A stretch of 64,000 bases of DNA. Origin: a virus. Shown here piece by piece: positions 44,031-53,831 of this stretch. A program made the position numbers and the translations under genes. Below the pieces are notes generated by a model. That model worked only from the letters and a program-made list of their open reading frames with translations, was not told where the DNA came from and did no database searches. Where the stretch lies: positions 1 to 64,000 of the IMG/VR virus record IMGVR_UViG_3300032322_001765, one strand, 5' to 3'. The first letter of the stretch is position 1. Each line of letters opens with the position of its first letter.

Positions 44031-47000
44031 TTATACTGTAATTGTTTGCAATTCATTTGGAGTTAATGCAGAAATCACAACTATATCCGTTGCTTGTGCT
44101 GCATTTACAAAAATTTCATAAGGTGCACTTCTTATTTCATACAAATCACCAAACGTCATGTTAGGATTATTCGGCACTAAAACAGCCGAACTTATTAAAT
44201 CACCCAACTCAGAATGTAAGTAGGCGCTTAATTCGCTGAAATAAAATGTATCGCCAAACGTCCATGTATCAATGCTAAAATATGTATTCATAGCAGAAAG
44301 AACCGCTGAACGTATTTCACTCACACTGGCTGTTGTGGCTGATGATTTTATAACCTTTATTGTAGCTCTTAAATTTGGTTCTGCTTTTGCACCAAACAAA
44401 GGTTTAAATCTTGCGCTATTCATAATAACACTATCTGATAGCATCTTATATTCTGAAATTTGACTAAATTGACTTGTTAGTTCATTTATGGTTGGTCTTG
44501 CTGGCTCAGGTACCGTGCCAGTTGTATCTTTAATCCAATTTTGATATTGAGTATAATAACTTTGTGTTAGTAAGTACAAATCAATAATGTTAGTTGTACC
44601 GGGATCAACTCTAGTTGTTTCTCCTGATATATGTTTATATTGGAAGTATAATCCTTGTCTACCTGTTTTGACCAAATAATCTGAAAGTAATTCTAAGTTT
44701 ACAATATTAGCCGATGTATTATCGTTAACAGTTCTATAAAATTTACTTTCTATTACTGCATAAAAAACTTGACCCACTGGATATTCGTATTTTACAATTG
44801 CGATATCCGCTTGTGTTCCATATGCATAAACAATTGAACTAGAAGGCACCATCTCATACCTTGTCAATAAGTTAGCATCGATTACTCTACGGAAAAAGAC
44901 AAAGTTTGTATAATTTCTTGTTCCCGGCACATATCCAGTTACGTCAATAAAGAAATCAGGATTTTTATAGGATCCAACAGTAGTTAAATCTGCCGCACTT
45001 ACTTCAACAGCAAAATCGTCTACATATCCGTCATTCTGAATAGTTTGTCCTGTAACGTTTAATGTAACATCTCTAGGGAAGGGAAAATTATAGTTAGGTA
45101 AGGTATTGCATTTTAATATGCTTATAAAATCTTGTAATAGTTTACCTGTGCTAGGATCATATACTATTTTATCTCTGTCAAATGTAAATCTTACATCGTA
45201 TACACTTCCAAAATAATATGCGACACTACGCCATGTTACCAAATATCTACCATAGCCCAAACTTTGAAATCTAACAAAATATGAGGTATTATTATATGTG
45301 CTTGTCGCCCAACGTTCTTGATTTGCTAATAATGCGTTGTTAAAAATTAAACTGAAATTTTGATTTAATCTTATTTTAGTCACACACTCTGAAACCAGTG
45401 CTGCTCCTAAAACATTCGTTAAACTAGGAATGACTACACTTAACACAGCGCCATCAGGAATAGAATTAGTTAATCTAACTGGACCTAATCCGTTATCTAA
45501 ATTACCATCACCTCCGTTACTGCCATCACCTACAACAAGTGATACACTTGTCCATATGGATGTTTGATCGCTGGGTAAAGGTAATCCTGCTACTAGTCTA
45601 TTGTCGCTTCCAAAATAATATCCGGGTGGCGCAGTAAATCCTAATAATGCTCCTTGAGTAATGTACTTTACATTTCCTGTTGTAAATACACCGACACTGA
45701 TTGGTGCGCCACCTGATGTAAAGAATCCGGTACTCTCTCCATTTATATTATTAGTTTGACTCCATAATATTACATTATCAGTTGTAAGATATCTAGGGTA
45801 TGCTTGCGTGTAATATTGATACGCTCTTTCACCACCTAATATATTTGGAATATTTTCAGTTAAGAAATTAATAATATCATTAGTAGTATTAGCAGTAAAA
45901 ATAGTAAAACCATCATTCAAATCTTCATACAGCCCGCCGTCATCCGCAAAATCATTTGTACTCGAATACTTTGCACTAGGATCTACTAAATCAAAATTTC
46001 TACTAGTACCTACACTTGTTCTATTAATCGCCTTACTTTTAATAATTGAATTATACAAGGTGAATGGAAAATTGTTATAATCTTCTCCGTTTACCATACG
46101 ATTTTGTGTATAGTATCTTTGTGGTGCTCTTATTTTAATGTCAGCTAATGTTTCACGTGCTTGTGCATTACTAACAGGTAACTGTAAATTCATTGTTATA
46201 GTTAGTGTTTCTTGACGTCCTGTTCTACTAATGTAGGGAATGTTTATAGTAATGTTTTGAAACTCACTTGGATCAATCGTATACGTCAACCCGTTACTTG
46301 ATCTTACAAAACTCGAAAATGTTCCAATTGGTATCGCACTAAAAACACCATCTCCAAAAACATAAGTAACCTGATCATTTGTTCTTGAATTTACGCTAAA
46401 AACTTTTTTTTCTGAAGTTAATCTTTGCAGGTTTGAATTAGCAAAAACACTTTCTACTTGCTTCCATTCAATAAACTCGTTAGTTATTGAATTCAATTCG
46501 TATAACCATGTGTCAGTATTATTAATACCTTGAATATCAATGTTTATGGCTTGATTACTAATTTGTTCTTGAATAGTAAAATTATATGTTTGTAACTGCC
46601 CTTGCTTAAAGTAAATGAAAAATCCTGTGTTTGGACTACCGTAACCTAATTTGTCATTTCTATAAAGAATATTAAAAACACCGCTATCACCAGGTGGAAG
46701 TTCATATAATGTGTCACTATCAACACTAGTCATACTAGTGCCTTCAAATGACATAGCTATTCCATCTACTACGGTGCTGAAAGGCAAAACGGGGGTAAAT
46801 CCATCAGGTATTCTGATTCCGTATTCATCAGTTTTAATGTCTAACAATACTTTACTATTACCCGGTTTACCTACTTTTTGTGTATCAACAAATGTTGCAT
46901 TTAATATGGTATTGAATTGCTCTTGCCAATTAGGATTAGCAGGATCATTCCATAAGACTGTTATTCCACTCAAATTTAAATTGGTATAGTCACGTATTTG

Positions 47001-47381
47001 TTCTGTGGTACTTATTGATGTTACTTTTGCGAAGCCTTGACCAGCAATATTTCTTTTAGGAGTATAGCCAACTAAGTTTGCCAACTTAATTACGCTATCT
47101 CGTCTTTCTGCCGTATCAATAAAATTTTCTCTAGTGTTGAGATCGTTTCTAAAACTTAAGGCCTGACCCATAAACGCAACAACATCCATTAATGCGCTAA
47201 ACTCACTACTTTCGATGTAGTCGTTAAATGTTTCAGGGTAGTATAAACGTAAATAATCTACAAAAGTTTTACGTATTGTCTCAAAATCATAGCTTTGAAA
47301 ATCTGCTTGACTATACGTTTTGTAGATTGATTTCCAATCGTTTACACCAAATACACTAGATTGTCTTGAACTTGTAGCCAT
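44031..47381 (-). CDS. 6: Baseplate wedge protein, gp6-like (Baseplate_J), 1,116 aa
   Basis: The N-terminus, MATSSRQSSVFGVNDWKSIY with YPETFNDYIESSEFSALMDV and ALSFRNDLNTRENFIDTAE, is characteristic of T4 gp6, which forms the dimeric wedge clamp around the hub. It is longer than T4 gp6 (about 660 aa) but similar to its counterparts in cyanophages and other aquatic T4-like phages. ETLADIKIRAPQRYYTQNRM is the Baseplate_J region, and the C-terminus (ELGDLISSAVLVPNNP) is also typical. Late promoter at 47400-47407. The giant gene follows after 17 bases. Confidence 0.88.
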   Translation of the reverse strand: MATSSRQSSVFGVNDWKSIYKTYSQADFQSYDFETIRKTFVDYLRLYYPETFNDYIESSEFSALMDVVAFMGQALSFRNDLNTRENFIDTAERRDSVIKLANLVGYTPKRNIAGQGFAKVTSISTTEQIRDYTNLNLSGITVLWNDPANPNWQEQFNTILNATFVDTQKVGKPGNSKVLLDIKTDEYGIRIPDGFTPVLPFSTVVDGIAMSFEGTSMTSVDSDTLYELPPGDSGVFNILYRNDKLGYGSPNTGFFIYFKQGQLQTYNFTIQEQISNQAINIDIQGINNTDTWLYELNSITNEFIEWKQVESVFANSNLQRLTSEKKVFSVNSRTNDQVTYVFGDGVFSAIPIGTFSSFVRSSNGLTYTIDPSEFQNITINIPYISRTGRQETLTITMNLQLPVSNAQARETLADIKIRAPQRYYTQNRMVNGEDYNNFPFTLYNSIIKSKAINRTSVGTSRNFDLVDPSAKYSSTNDFADDGGLYEDLNDGFTIFTANTTNDIINFLTENIPNILGGERAYQYYTQAYPRYLTTDNVILWSQTNNINGESTGFFTSGGAPISVGVFTTGNVKYITQGALLGFTAPPGYYFGSDNRLVAGLPLPSDQTSIWTSVSLVVGDGSNGGDGNLDNGLGPVRLTNSIPDGAVLSVVIPSLTNVLGAALVSECVTKIRLNQNFSLIFNNALLANQERWATSTYNNTSYFVRFQSLGYGRYLVTWRSVAYYFGSVYDVRFTFDRDKIVYDPSTGKLLQDFISILKCNTLPNYNFPFPRDVTLNVTGQTIQNDGYVDDFAVEVSAADLTTVGSYKNPDFFIDVTGYVPGTRNYTNFVFFRRVIDANLLTRYEMVPSSSIVYAYGTQADIAIVKYEYPVGQVFYAVIESKFYRTVNDNTSANIVNLELLSDYLVKTGRQGLYFQYKHISGETTRVDPGTTNIIDLYLLTQSYYTQYQNWIKDTTGTVPEPARPTINELTSQFSQISEYKMLSDSVIMNSARFKPLFGAKAEPNLRATIKVIKSSATTASVSEIRSAVLSAMNTYFSIDTWTFGDTFYFSELSAYLHSELGDLISSAVLVPNNPNMTFGDLYEIRSAPYEIFVNAAQATDIVVISALTPNELQTITV

Positions 47382-47399
47382 AGTAATATCTCTTTGTAG

Positions 47400-47407
47400 T
47401 ATTTATC
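47400..47407 (-). promoter_or_regulatory. T4-type late promoter
   Basis: GATAAATA on the minus strand, about 18 bases ahead of the gp6-like ATG. Confidence 0.6.
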
Positions 47408-47427
47408 AATACTAAAAATGGCGATTT

Positions 47428-47919
47428 TTACCGTGATACGCCGGGCATTAACATAGATGCGCCGCCAGTTCCAGCTGGACTTGCACGACCTGTTTGCTGA
47501 TCAAAATTGACTGCTAAGGTTTGAACAAAGTTGAAGGGGCTTACTGCTATTTCTACTTCTATTAAAACTCCGTTTTCATACGGATAAACAATTACACTAT
47601 TCACAAGAAGTCTAGGATCAAGATTCGCCATTCTTCTTATTTCAGACTCTACTGCGACTTGTAAATCTATGGTGTTCGGTTCAAATACAAAATCCCAAAG
47701 AGTAGTACCATAGTCTGGTCTACCTGGTTTAGAACCCTGTGGAATGTTTAATGAATTTAAAAAATCTTGCAAAACTAGTTCAGTATCAACCATTCTAAAT
47801 TTTTTATTTAAAACAACAGGATTAGTGATTGAACCGGATCCACCGTCTGCACCGGATGCTATGTTAGTTTTTCTAACCTGATCTAATTGTAGTGTACTGA
47901 AACCGATGTAAGTTGGCAT
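47428..47919 (-). CDS. 25: Baseplate wedge protein, gp25-like (GPW/gp25), 163 aa
   Basis: Contains the GPW/gp25 signature: GRPDYGTTLWDFVFEPN followed by VAVESEIRRMANLDPRLLVN and IEVEIAVSPFN. This wedge protein sits at the start of the sheath in T4 and in type VI secretion (TssE). Length is near the usual 130-160. Late promoter TATAAATA lies 18 bases upstream at 47938-47945. Confidence 0.9.
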   Translation of the reverse strand: MPTYIGFSTLQLDQVRKTNIASGADGGSGSITNPVVLNKKFRMVDTELVLQDFLNSLNIPQGSKPGRPDYGTTLWDFVFEPNTIDLQVAVESEIRRMANLDPRLLVNSVIVYPYENGVLIEVEIAVSPFNFVQTLAVNFDQQTGRASPAGTGGASMLMPGVSR

Positions 47920-47937
47920 GTGATTTTCCTAATATAT

Positions 47938-47945
47938 TATTTATA
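47938..47945 (-). promoter_or_regulatory. T4-type late promoter
   Basis: TATAAATA on the minus strand, an exact T4 late consensus, just before the gp25-like gene. Confidence 0.75.
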
Positions 47946-47946
47946 A

Positions 47947-50900
47947 TTAATCTAAAGGCAGATTTGATCCCAAAGAGTTATAGTACTTTTGTCGGGCTTT
48001 TTCTGCATCATCTATGGCTGAATAAAAATCCTTTTCTATCTTTAACAATTGATCTTTAGATAAAGTTCCATTATTAAATGCTTCTTGCGCATTTTTATAA
48101 GCTTCTTTTTTAGCATTTACAACATTTTGAGCAGAGTTTGCACTCGACAATGTTGATGCGTTAGGTTGCGGTGAACTATTTTTGTTTGTTGATGCTACTG
48201 TTGATTTAACAGGTGAAGGTATCTTACTATTGCCTAATAAACTCTTACTTTGATTCGCTAATCCTTGATTATTAAATGTATTATTTGCTACAGTTGGTGC
48301 TTTTATATCGATTGCACCAGGTGTTCCTGCTGAGGCTAACTGAGATTCAAACTCTTGAATTTCAGTATCAGATAACCCTGTTGTCGCTAAAGCATTAACC
48401 GATCCACTGTTTTTTGCCAAATCTGTAGATAATTCATTGACTTCGGCTTTAACTCCCTGTTTACCTTTAAATAAATTAGAAGCAACATTTTTAATCTTAT
48501 CCCCTAATTTTCCTATCGTTAATGGTTCTTGTCCCTTATCTAATATTTTTGCTGTTATTGCTAAACCACCGGCAACCTTAGCTAAGTTAGAAGCCGAAGC
48601 TGCCGGGCCACCGGCAAGTAAGCTAGTTGTCATTAACGCATCTGCAACACTAACATTACTTAAACTATTTTTCACTTTATCAGTAAAATTAGATTTATTT
48701 TGTTGTTCTGCCCCCAACGCATCACTAGATGTTTGTTTTGGTTTCTCTGCTGTACTATTTGCCGCATCTAAATTTTGTGGTTTATTGGCTGTGAGTTTTT
48801 TCAATGATCCTGTTATTTTACTCCAAACACTAGCCGCTGCTCCTTGTACGCTGCTACCTACTTTTTTAAGTAGACCGCCTAATCCTGTATTTTGTTTGTC
48901 TGCTAAATTAGCCGCTGCATTACCTCCGGCAATTAATTTAGTTGGATCATTGTTAGATGCTGATAATTTTGATGTTCCTATATTCGCAAAGTTTGACCCA
49001 CTGCCTATAGCAGAGGCTTTTAAAACATCAAGTGTTGGTCCTACCCCTACTGTAGCACCTGCTAATACTAAACCGCCTATTTGTCCTGAACTTTCTTTAC
49101 CTGTTATTGCACCTGCTTGTATGAGTGCTTGTTCGCTATTGCCTAATACATCAGCCGCCGCAACAGATTGAGCGGATGCGTTGTTTATTAAATCACCACT
49201 CTGTGCTATACCATTCTTTCCAGTAAAGACATTTGGAGGCATTGCTTGCTCTATTGTTTTGCCATTACTTATTGCTGTGTTAACCGCTACCGAACTACCT
49301 GGTTTCAAATAACCTGCTTCTTCTAGTTGAGTTGGTGTTAGTGCTAAAGAACCAATACTTGCTACTTTTTGACCGTTAATATCAACTACTCCTGCTGAAC
49401 TGCGTACTGCATTTGCGCTTGGTCCATTAGCTGCATCTACTGCCATTTGAGAAACTAGGGCAGTAGTAGTCACTTTATCCAGAGGATTGCCAACTGGATT
49501 CAAATTAGGAACAGTGGCCATTACCGCCGGTGACGTTACTGGAGTAGGAGTTCCAACTACAGATTGGTTTAGTTGTTGGACATTTTCACTTGGTGGGGAA
49601 GGAAAGTTTGCACTAGCCGACATATTGACCTTTACATCGACGCCTTGGTTTCCATTAGCCCATGGTTGATGTGCAGGTGCTCTGCTAACAATACTTGATA
49701 ATTTACCGGGAGCAGGTAAATAACCTTTTGAATCATCATATAAAGTATCGGTGTGAGCTATGATAGGCAACTGTTTAACTTCTTCGGGCACTAGTGAACT
49801 TGCTCCTGTGTTTAAATGAACATTAGGTCCACCATTTAGGTAGTTTGTTTTATCACTTTTTATACTACTATCATCTTTACTATATAAACTCATTTTTGAG
49901 TTTACTTTTAATGTATAATTATTTTTAACAAAGCCTTTATAATCGGTTCCAACAAACTGTGAAGTGGCCTGTAAACTTTCCATATTAATATTTTCTGCAC
50001 TAATATTCAAATTCTTTTTAGCATTTACGTTAATGTTATTGTCCGCATGTAAATTCAAGTCACCCTGTGTTCTGATATTAACGCTATTGGTAGCGTACAT
50101 ATCTATTGTGCCTTCTTTACCTAATTCTACCCATGACTGACCATTAGCGTGTATTATGAATAACGTTTCAGCAGAATCATTCATTAATAACATGTGACCC
50201 TGTGATGTTCGTAATCTAAGCAATTTATTATTGCCATCATAATCACCATCATCTAATATTAAACTGTGTCCACCGGTTCTTCCAATAACAGCAAATTGCT
50301 CATCAGGAATGCTACTATCATTTATTGCTTCACTTAATGTTTTACTACCCGAACCGTTAAAACCACCTGCATAAATAGGGCTGCCGGGTGTGCTTAGTCC
50401 GAACACATGACTAGGGCTTTCTCGCATTGCACTACTCGAAATAGTACCTCGTACGGTGTCTCTAATCAATCCCTGTACATTTAAAATAGCAGCTTGATAA
50501 CTATGAATTGGTCTAGCAATTTTAGGAAGTTCGGGAGTATTTTCATATTCAGCGTTAGCGTCATTTAATTCTGTTACCGGTAAGCTTGTGGCGCCACCGT
50601 AACTATCAGCTTCACCCTCATTTGGTATAATATTTTTACTTGATCCTATTCCAGGCACCATGTGTATAAGTGCAGGAGGAGGAATAGATGCTATGTAATA
50701 ACCTAAATCAGGTTGACCATTGATGAAAAAACAAATTACTTGAGTATTAATATCAGGTGGCGTGGCCCAAAAACCATAACTGTTTCTGTTACCTACAAAC
50801 GTTCCATCACCATTATTACTTGCTGTATTTTGTGTGTATCCAAAGAAGGGGCTGGCATAATTGACCCAAGTCCAGTTATCAGGATCATCTTGATCGGGCC

Positions 50901-51063
50901 CATTTAGTCTGTCCAAATAAACTTGGATTTTTCCTGATCGCAAAGGATCAATATTGTTTTTTACAATGCCTATAATAGGATGATCGTATGTGACGCTACC
51001 GCCACGATTATCCTTAAAAATATTAAATACACCCCGTTGCTTTATAAGGTCTTCATTTGCCAT
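47947..51063 (-). CDS. 5: Tail spike (gp5/VgrG-like), 1,038 aa
   Basis: N-terminal OB-fold part, residues about 20-130: YDHPIIGIVKNNIDPLRSGK then a VYLDRLNGPDQDDPDNWTWV stretch, as in gp5. Residues about 260-390 contain SLILDDGDYDGNNKLLRLRT, GHMLLMNDSAETLFIIHANG and a run of short NI.(V/I).(A/T)... strands typical of the gp5/VgrG triple beta-helix needle. I see no lysozyme domain between these parts, unlike T4 gp5. From about 430 the sequence becomes Ala/Ser/Asn/Lys-rich and low in complexity to the end, about 600 residues absent from T4. The trimer would pierce the outer membrane. Its ATG lies two bases after the previous stop. Confidence 0.8.
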   Translation of the reverse strand: MANEDLIKQRGVFNIFKDNRGGSVTYDHPIIGIVKNNIDPLRSGKIQVYLDRLNGPDQDDPDNWTWVNYASPFFGYTQNTASNNGDGTFVGNRNSYGFWATPPDINTQVICFFINGQPDLGYYIASIPPPALIHMVPGIGSSKNIIPNEGEADSYGGATSLPVTELNDANAEYENTPELPKIARPIHSYQAAILNVQGLIRDTVRGTISSSAMRESPSHVFGLSTPGSPIYAGGFNGSGSKTLSEAINDSSIPDEQFAVIGRTGGHSLILDDGDYDGNNKLLRLRTSQGHMLLMNDSAETLFIIHANGQSWVELGKEGTIDMYATNSVNIRTQGDLNLHADNNINVNAKKNLNISAENINMESLQATSQFVGTDYKGFVKNNYTLKVNSKMSLYSKDDSSIKSDKTNYLNGGPNVHLNTGASSLVPEEVKQLPIIAHTDTLYDDSKGYLPAPGKLSSIVSRAPAHQPWANGNQGVDVKVNMSASANFPSPPSENVQQLNQSVVGTPTPVTSPAVMATVPNLNPVGNPLDKVTTTALVSQMAVDAANGPSANAVRSSAGVVDINGQKVASIGSLALTPTQLEEAGYLKPGSSVAVNTAISNGKTIEQAMPPNVFTGKNGIAQSGDLINNASAQSVAAADVLGNSEQALIQAGAITGKESSGQIGGLVLAGATVGVGPTLDVLKASAIGSGSNFANIGTSKLSASNNDPTKLIAGGNAAANLADKQNTGLGGLLKKVGSSVQGAAASVWSKITGSLKKLTANKPQNLDAANSTAEKPKQTSSDALGAEQQNKSNFTDKVKNSLSNVSVADALMTTSLLAGGPAASASNLAKVAGGLAITAKILDKGQEPLTIGKLGDKIKNVASNLFKGKQGVKAEVNELSTDLAKNSGSVNALATTGLSDTEIQEFESQLASAGTPGAIDIKAPTVANNTFNNQGLANQSKSLLGNSKIPSPVKSTVASTNKNSSPQPNASTLSSANSAQNVVNAKKEAYKNAQEAFNNGTLSKDQLLKIEKDFYSAIDDAEKARQKYYNSLGSNLPLD

Positions 51064-51065
51064 AA

Positions 51066-53513
51066 TTAAAATCTAATATTAAGAATTTCTACTTGTCCTT
51101 GATAACTGTCATCATCAGCAGTTACATTTGTTCTTCCTGCGCCACCTGCATTATTAGCGTTACCGGCAGCAACATTTGTTAATTCAACCGTGTTGTTGTT
51201 ATTTGTAGGTGATACTGGATTATTCTGAATAGAGGCTAATATATTAGCTCTTGTTTGTTCTGCGGTTGAAGCCTGTCCCCTAGCAGTAAAGACTTCTCTT
51301 TGAGGCTCTGCAACTGGCGGTGGTGCATTTTGGCTTGAATTAGTAAAGCCCGGTGAAGCATTTGATGTGTTTACGGATACTGCATTTTTCTGAATTGTTG
51401 ATACAATATTTGCCTTCTTTTCTTCTGCTGTTGAAACTTTTTCTCTTGCTGTCTTATTAGTAGATGAAGGGTTCTTTGTTTTTGCGAAATCAGGTAACAC
51501 TGATTTTAAATCTTGTGTGAATACGCCATTGTTAAATTTACTGGAAACCCGTGTTACCATGTATATCATTCTGCCTTCAGATTGTACCTCAATATCAGGA
51601 GTATAGTTCCAAAACTTTACATTATTTTTTGGTTCTAATAATCCAGACTGTATGTTATAATCTTGAACTTCATTAAATCCTATTTCGATAAACACTTGAC
51701 CAGTATTAGCATTAATAGAATAATCTGGTCCATACCATTTGTTTAATGCATCTGATAAACTACCGGCTTCCACTGGCATTAAAAAATCAGGATCACCCAA
51801 TATTTTAATGTTTGCTTTTAATTGATCCGCTGGGCTATATAAAAAGGTTTTAACTGTATTTTGTAACTCATTAGTGCCAGGAAGTTTTCCCATTGGATTA
51901 CTATTTGTAGCTGGTAATACCGCGTTTGGTGCACTGTCACTATTTTCTTCAATTAGTCCACCTTCACTACTTAAAACTTGTGTATTAAAATACAAAAGAT
52001 TATAGGACATTTCATAAGCTAATACTTCTGTGTTTTGTCCAGTATACCAATATTTGTATACCTTACTTGGTCCATAATATCCTGTTTGCAATTGTAGGGC
52101 TAAAGAACGCAAATAAGGAACGCTGTAGGGTTGGATCAAATATGTTATTTCATATGCGTAATCGTTTCTTAAAGGATCAAAGTCGATTATTTTTACCTGA
52201 GGTTTTACGATATACCATTGAAATCCTTTTTTAGTATTTGCTCCTTCTTTTTTGGTATCTTCTAGTGTTGATTCTTCTGGTTTGGTTGGTGCTGTTTCTT
52301 CCTTGTCAAAGAATACCATACTATCTCTAAGATATGTACTTTGACCTATAATTTGATCAATCGCACCTAACACCGACAAACCAGTACCTAAATTTATTTG
52401 TCTTAATTCTTTTTTTATCGTCTGTGATTTAAAGTAAGCTGTTCTATCATTTACCGCTTGCACTTTATCCACTAAGGTTGTAGGAGTATAAGCTTTAGTA
52501 TAAAAATCTTCATTAACTATACTTGAAGATCCAATAGTGCTATTTGGTGCAAATACTACCTTATATACATCTGCGATTTTTTGCTTTGGTTTTCCTTTTT
52601 GAGGACTGACATGTTCTTTTTGTAAATTATTAAAGACATCAAATAAACCTTTTGTTTGTCCTGGTTTAGTGTCTTGACCTCCCAAAGCATTCGCTACCGT
52701 ATCGGCAACAATTGACATAGGTTTAGGTATCACTCCTCTTTTTAAAGAGTATCCAATTTGTTCATTTAACATTTTTGCTTCAATATCATAAACAGTTGCT
52801 TTATTTTCTAGTTTAAATGACATTTTAGTGAGGACAATAGGAAACGCACGTTCAAACGCTGCGGTACTGTCTGTTTTAGTATACGAAGGTGTTGCAGGTG
52901 CATCTATGGGTTTAGTGACTACATTTCCATTTTCGTCATAACCATAAAATCTTACAACAAGTAGGTAAGGACAAAGTAAAGCATCAGTTTGATTTTCTAT
53001 TGGTCTCTTAATTTTCGCTTTTTTCTGTGCTTCTTCTTGTGCGGCAACTAATCTGCTAGGAAAACTCATCGCATAAGGTTCAATTATTTGAAACTTAACG
53101 TTAGAAACATTACCAGCTACCATTGATTCTTTACCATTTGTCAATGTAGTTATTTCTAGATTATCTATAAAAAAATCTAAATCAAAAAATTTATTCTTAG
53201 GTGTAGAGGGAGAGTTTACTGGTGCACCTGCGCTTTGCACTAATAACTCCATATCTTTTAATAACCACTTACCATTAACAAAATAACTATTGTAACTGTC
53301 CGCGTTTAAAGCATACAAACTTATTCTATAAGTAACACTACTAAATTTACTTAAAGGATTGTATTGTCTTTTATTGGGCTTATCTAATTCAAAGCTTTCT
53401 GGACTAGCAGTAACAACTACATCAGGTAATCTGCCTTCTGTTTTTGTAGGATTATTGTTTGTTCTATTGAAGTTATTATCGTCTTGAGTCTGATTTTGAG
53501 AAACCTCTGCCAT
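51066..53513 (-). CDS. Putative baseplate hub protein, 815 aa
   Basis: It lies directly ahead of the spike gene, where a hub protein (T4 gp27) would be expected; the sequence match to gp27 is not visible to me. The N-terminus is polar (QNQTQDDNNFNRTNNNP). From about 45 (RRYNPLSKFSSVTYRIS-like start of a structured domain) to 650 the fold is unclear; TDALLCPYLLVVRFYGYDEN and QPYSVPYLRSLALQLQTGYY are notable. A C-terminal Asn/Thr-rich linker has two near repeats (REKVSTAEEKKANIVSTIQK; ARGQASTAEQTRANILASIQ). Hub assignment is by position. It starts 18 bases after the gp53-like stop. Confidence 0.55.
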   Translation of the reverse strand: MAEVSQNQTQDDNNFNRTNNNPTKTEGRLPDVVVTASPESFELDKPNKRQYNPLSKFSSVTYRISLYALNADSYNSYFVNGKWLLKDMELLVQSAGAPVNSPSTPKNKFFDLDFFIDNLEITTLTNGKESMVAGNVSNVKFQIIEPYAMSFPSRLVAAQEEAQKKAKIKRPIENQTDALLCPYLLVVRFYGYDENGNVVTKPIDAPATPSYTKTDSTAAFERAFPIVLTKMSFKLENKATVYDIEAKMLNEQIGYSLKRGVIPKPMSIVADTVANALGGQDTKPGQTKGLFDVFNNLQKEHVSPQKGKPKQKIADVYKVVFAPNSTIGSSSIVNEDFYTKAYTPTTLVDKVQAVNDRTAYFKSQTIKKELRQINLGTGLSVLGAIDQIIGQSTYLRDSMVFFDKEETAPTKPEESTLEDTKKEGANTKKGFQWYIVKPQVKIIDFDPLRNDYAYEITYLIQPYSVPYLRSLALQLQTGYYGPSKVYKYWYTGQNTEVLAYEMSYNLLYFNTQVLSSEGGLIEENSDSAPNAVLPATNSNPMGKLPGTNELQNTVKTFLYSPADQLKANIKILGDPDFLMPVEAGSLSDALNKWYGPDYSINANTGQVFIEIGFNEVQDYNIQSGLLEPKNNVKFWNYTPDIEVQSEGRMIYMVTRVSSKFNNGVFTQDLKSVLPDFAKTKNPSSTNKTAREKVSTAEEKKANIVSTIQKNAVSVNTSNASPGFTNSSQNAPPPVAEPQREVFTARGQASTAEQTRANILASIQNNPVSPTNNNNTVELTNVAAGNANNAGGAGRTNVTADDDSYQGQVEILNIRF

Positions 53514-53531
53514 AAGTTTATTCCATTAAAA

Positions 53532-53831
53532 TTAAAAACCTAAAGCCGCTTTCAGATTTGGCAATTGCGGAATATAGATGTACTTTCCTGCAACAAAATC
53601 AAATAAAGGATCTTTAAGCGTATTGGGATTTCTTTGAGAAAATACCCACCACAATTCACTGTCGCCATACAAATCATATGCCAATAAATCAGGTCTTAAA
53701 TTATAAGTTTGATTTATTTGCCAATAGCTATCTTGAGGATCAACCGGAATAGGTCGATTTACCATAACATCAAGAAATTGCCTATTAAAAACTTGTGTCA
53801 AATAATACGGACTTGTTTGCGGATAAGACAT
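53532..53831 (-). CDS. 53: Baseplate wedge protein, gp53-like, 99 aa
   Basis: MSYPQTSPYYLTQVFNRQFL followed by DLLAYDLYGDSELWWVFSQR and FDFVAGKYIYIPQ. The Y.LYGD..LWW.....N and (G)..IYIP blocks are the LysM-like gp53 signature of T4-type phages. T4 gp53 is longer (196 aa); this is close to the short form in aquatic relatives. The ATG overlaps the TAA of the tube-cap gene (TAATG), so I dropped the two codons ahead of it. Confidence 0.82.
   Translation of the reverse strand: MSYPQTSPYYLTQVFNRQFLDVMVNRPIPVDPQDSYWQINQTYNLRPDLLAYDLYGDSELWWVFSQRNPNTLKDPLFDFVAGKYIYIPQLPNLKAALGF

Noticed and set aside
48437-49171. 244-codon plus-strand frame
   Set aside because: It lies antisense to the Ala/Ser-rich tail of the spike gene; its Leu/Ala/Pro-rich composition mirrors that tail and it has no start signal or place in an operon.
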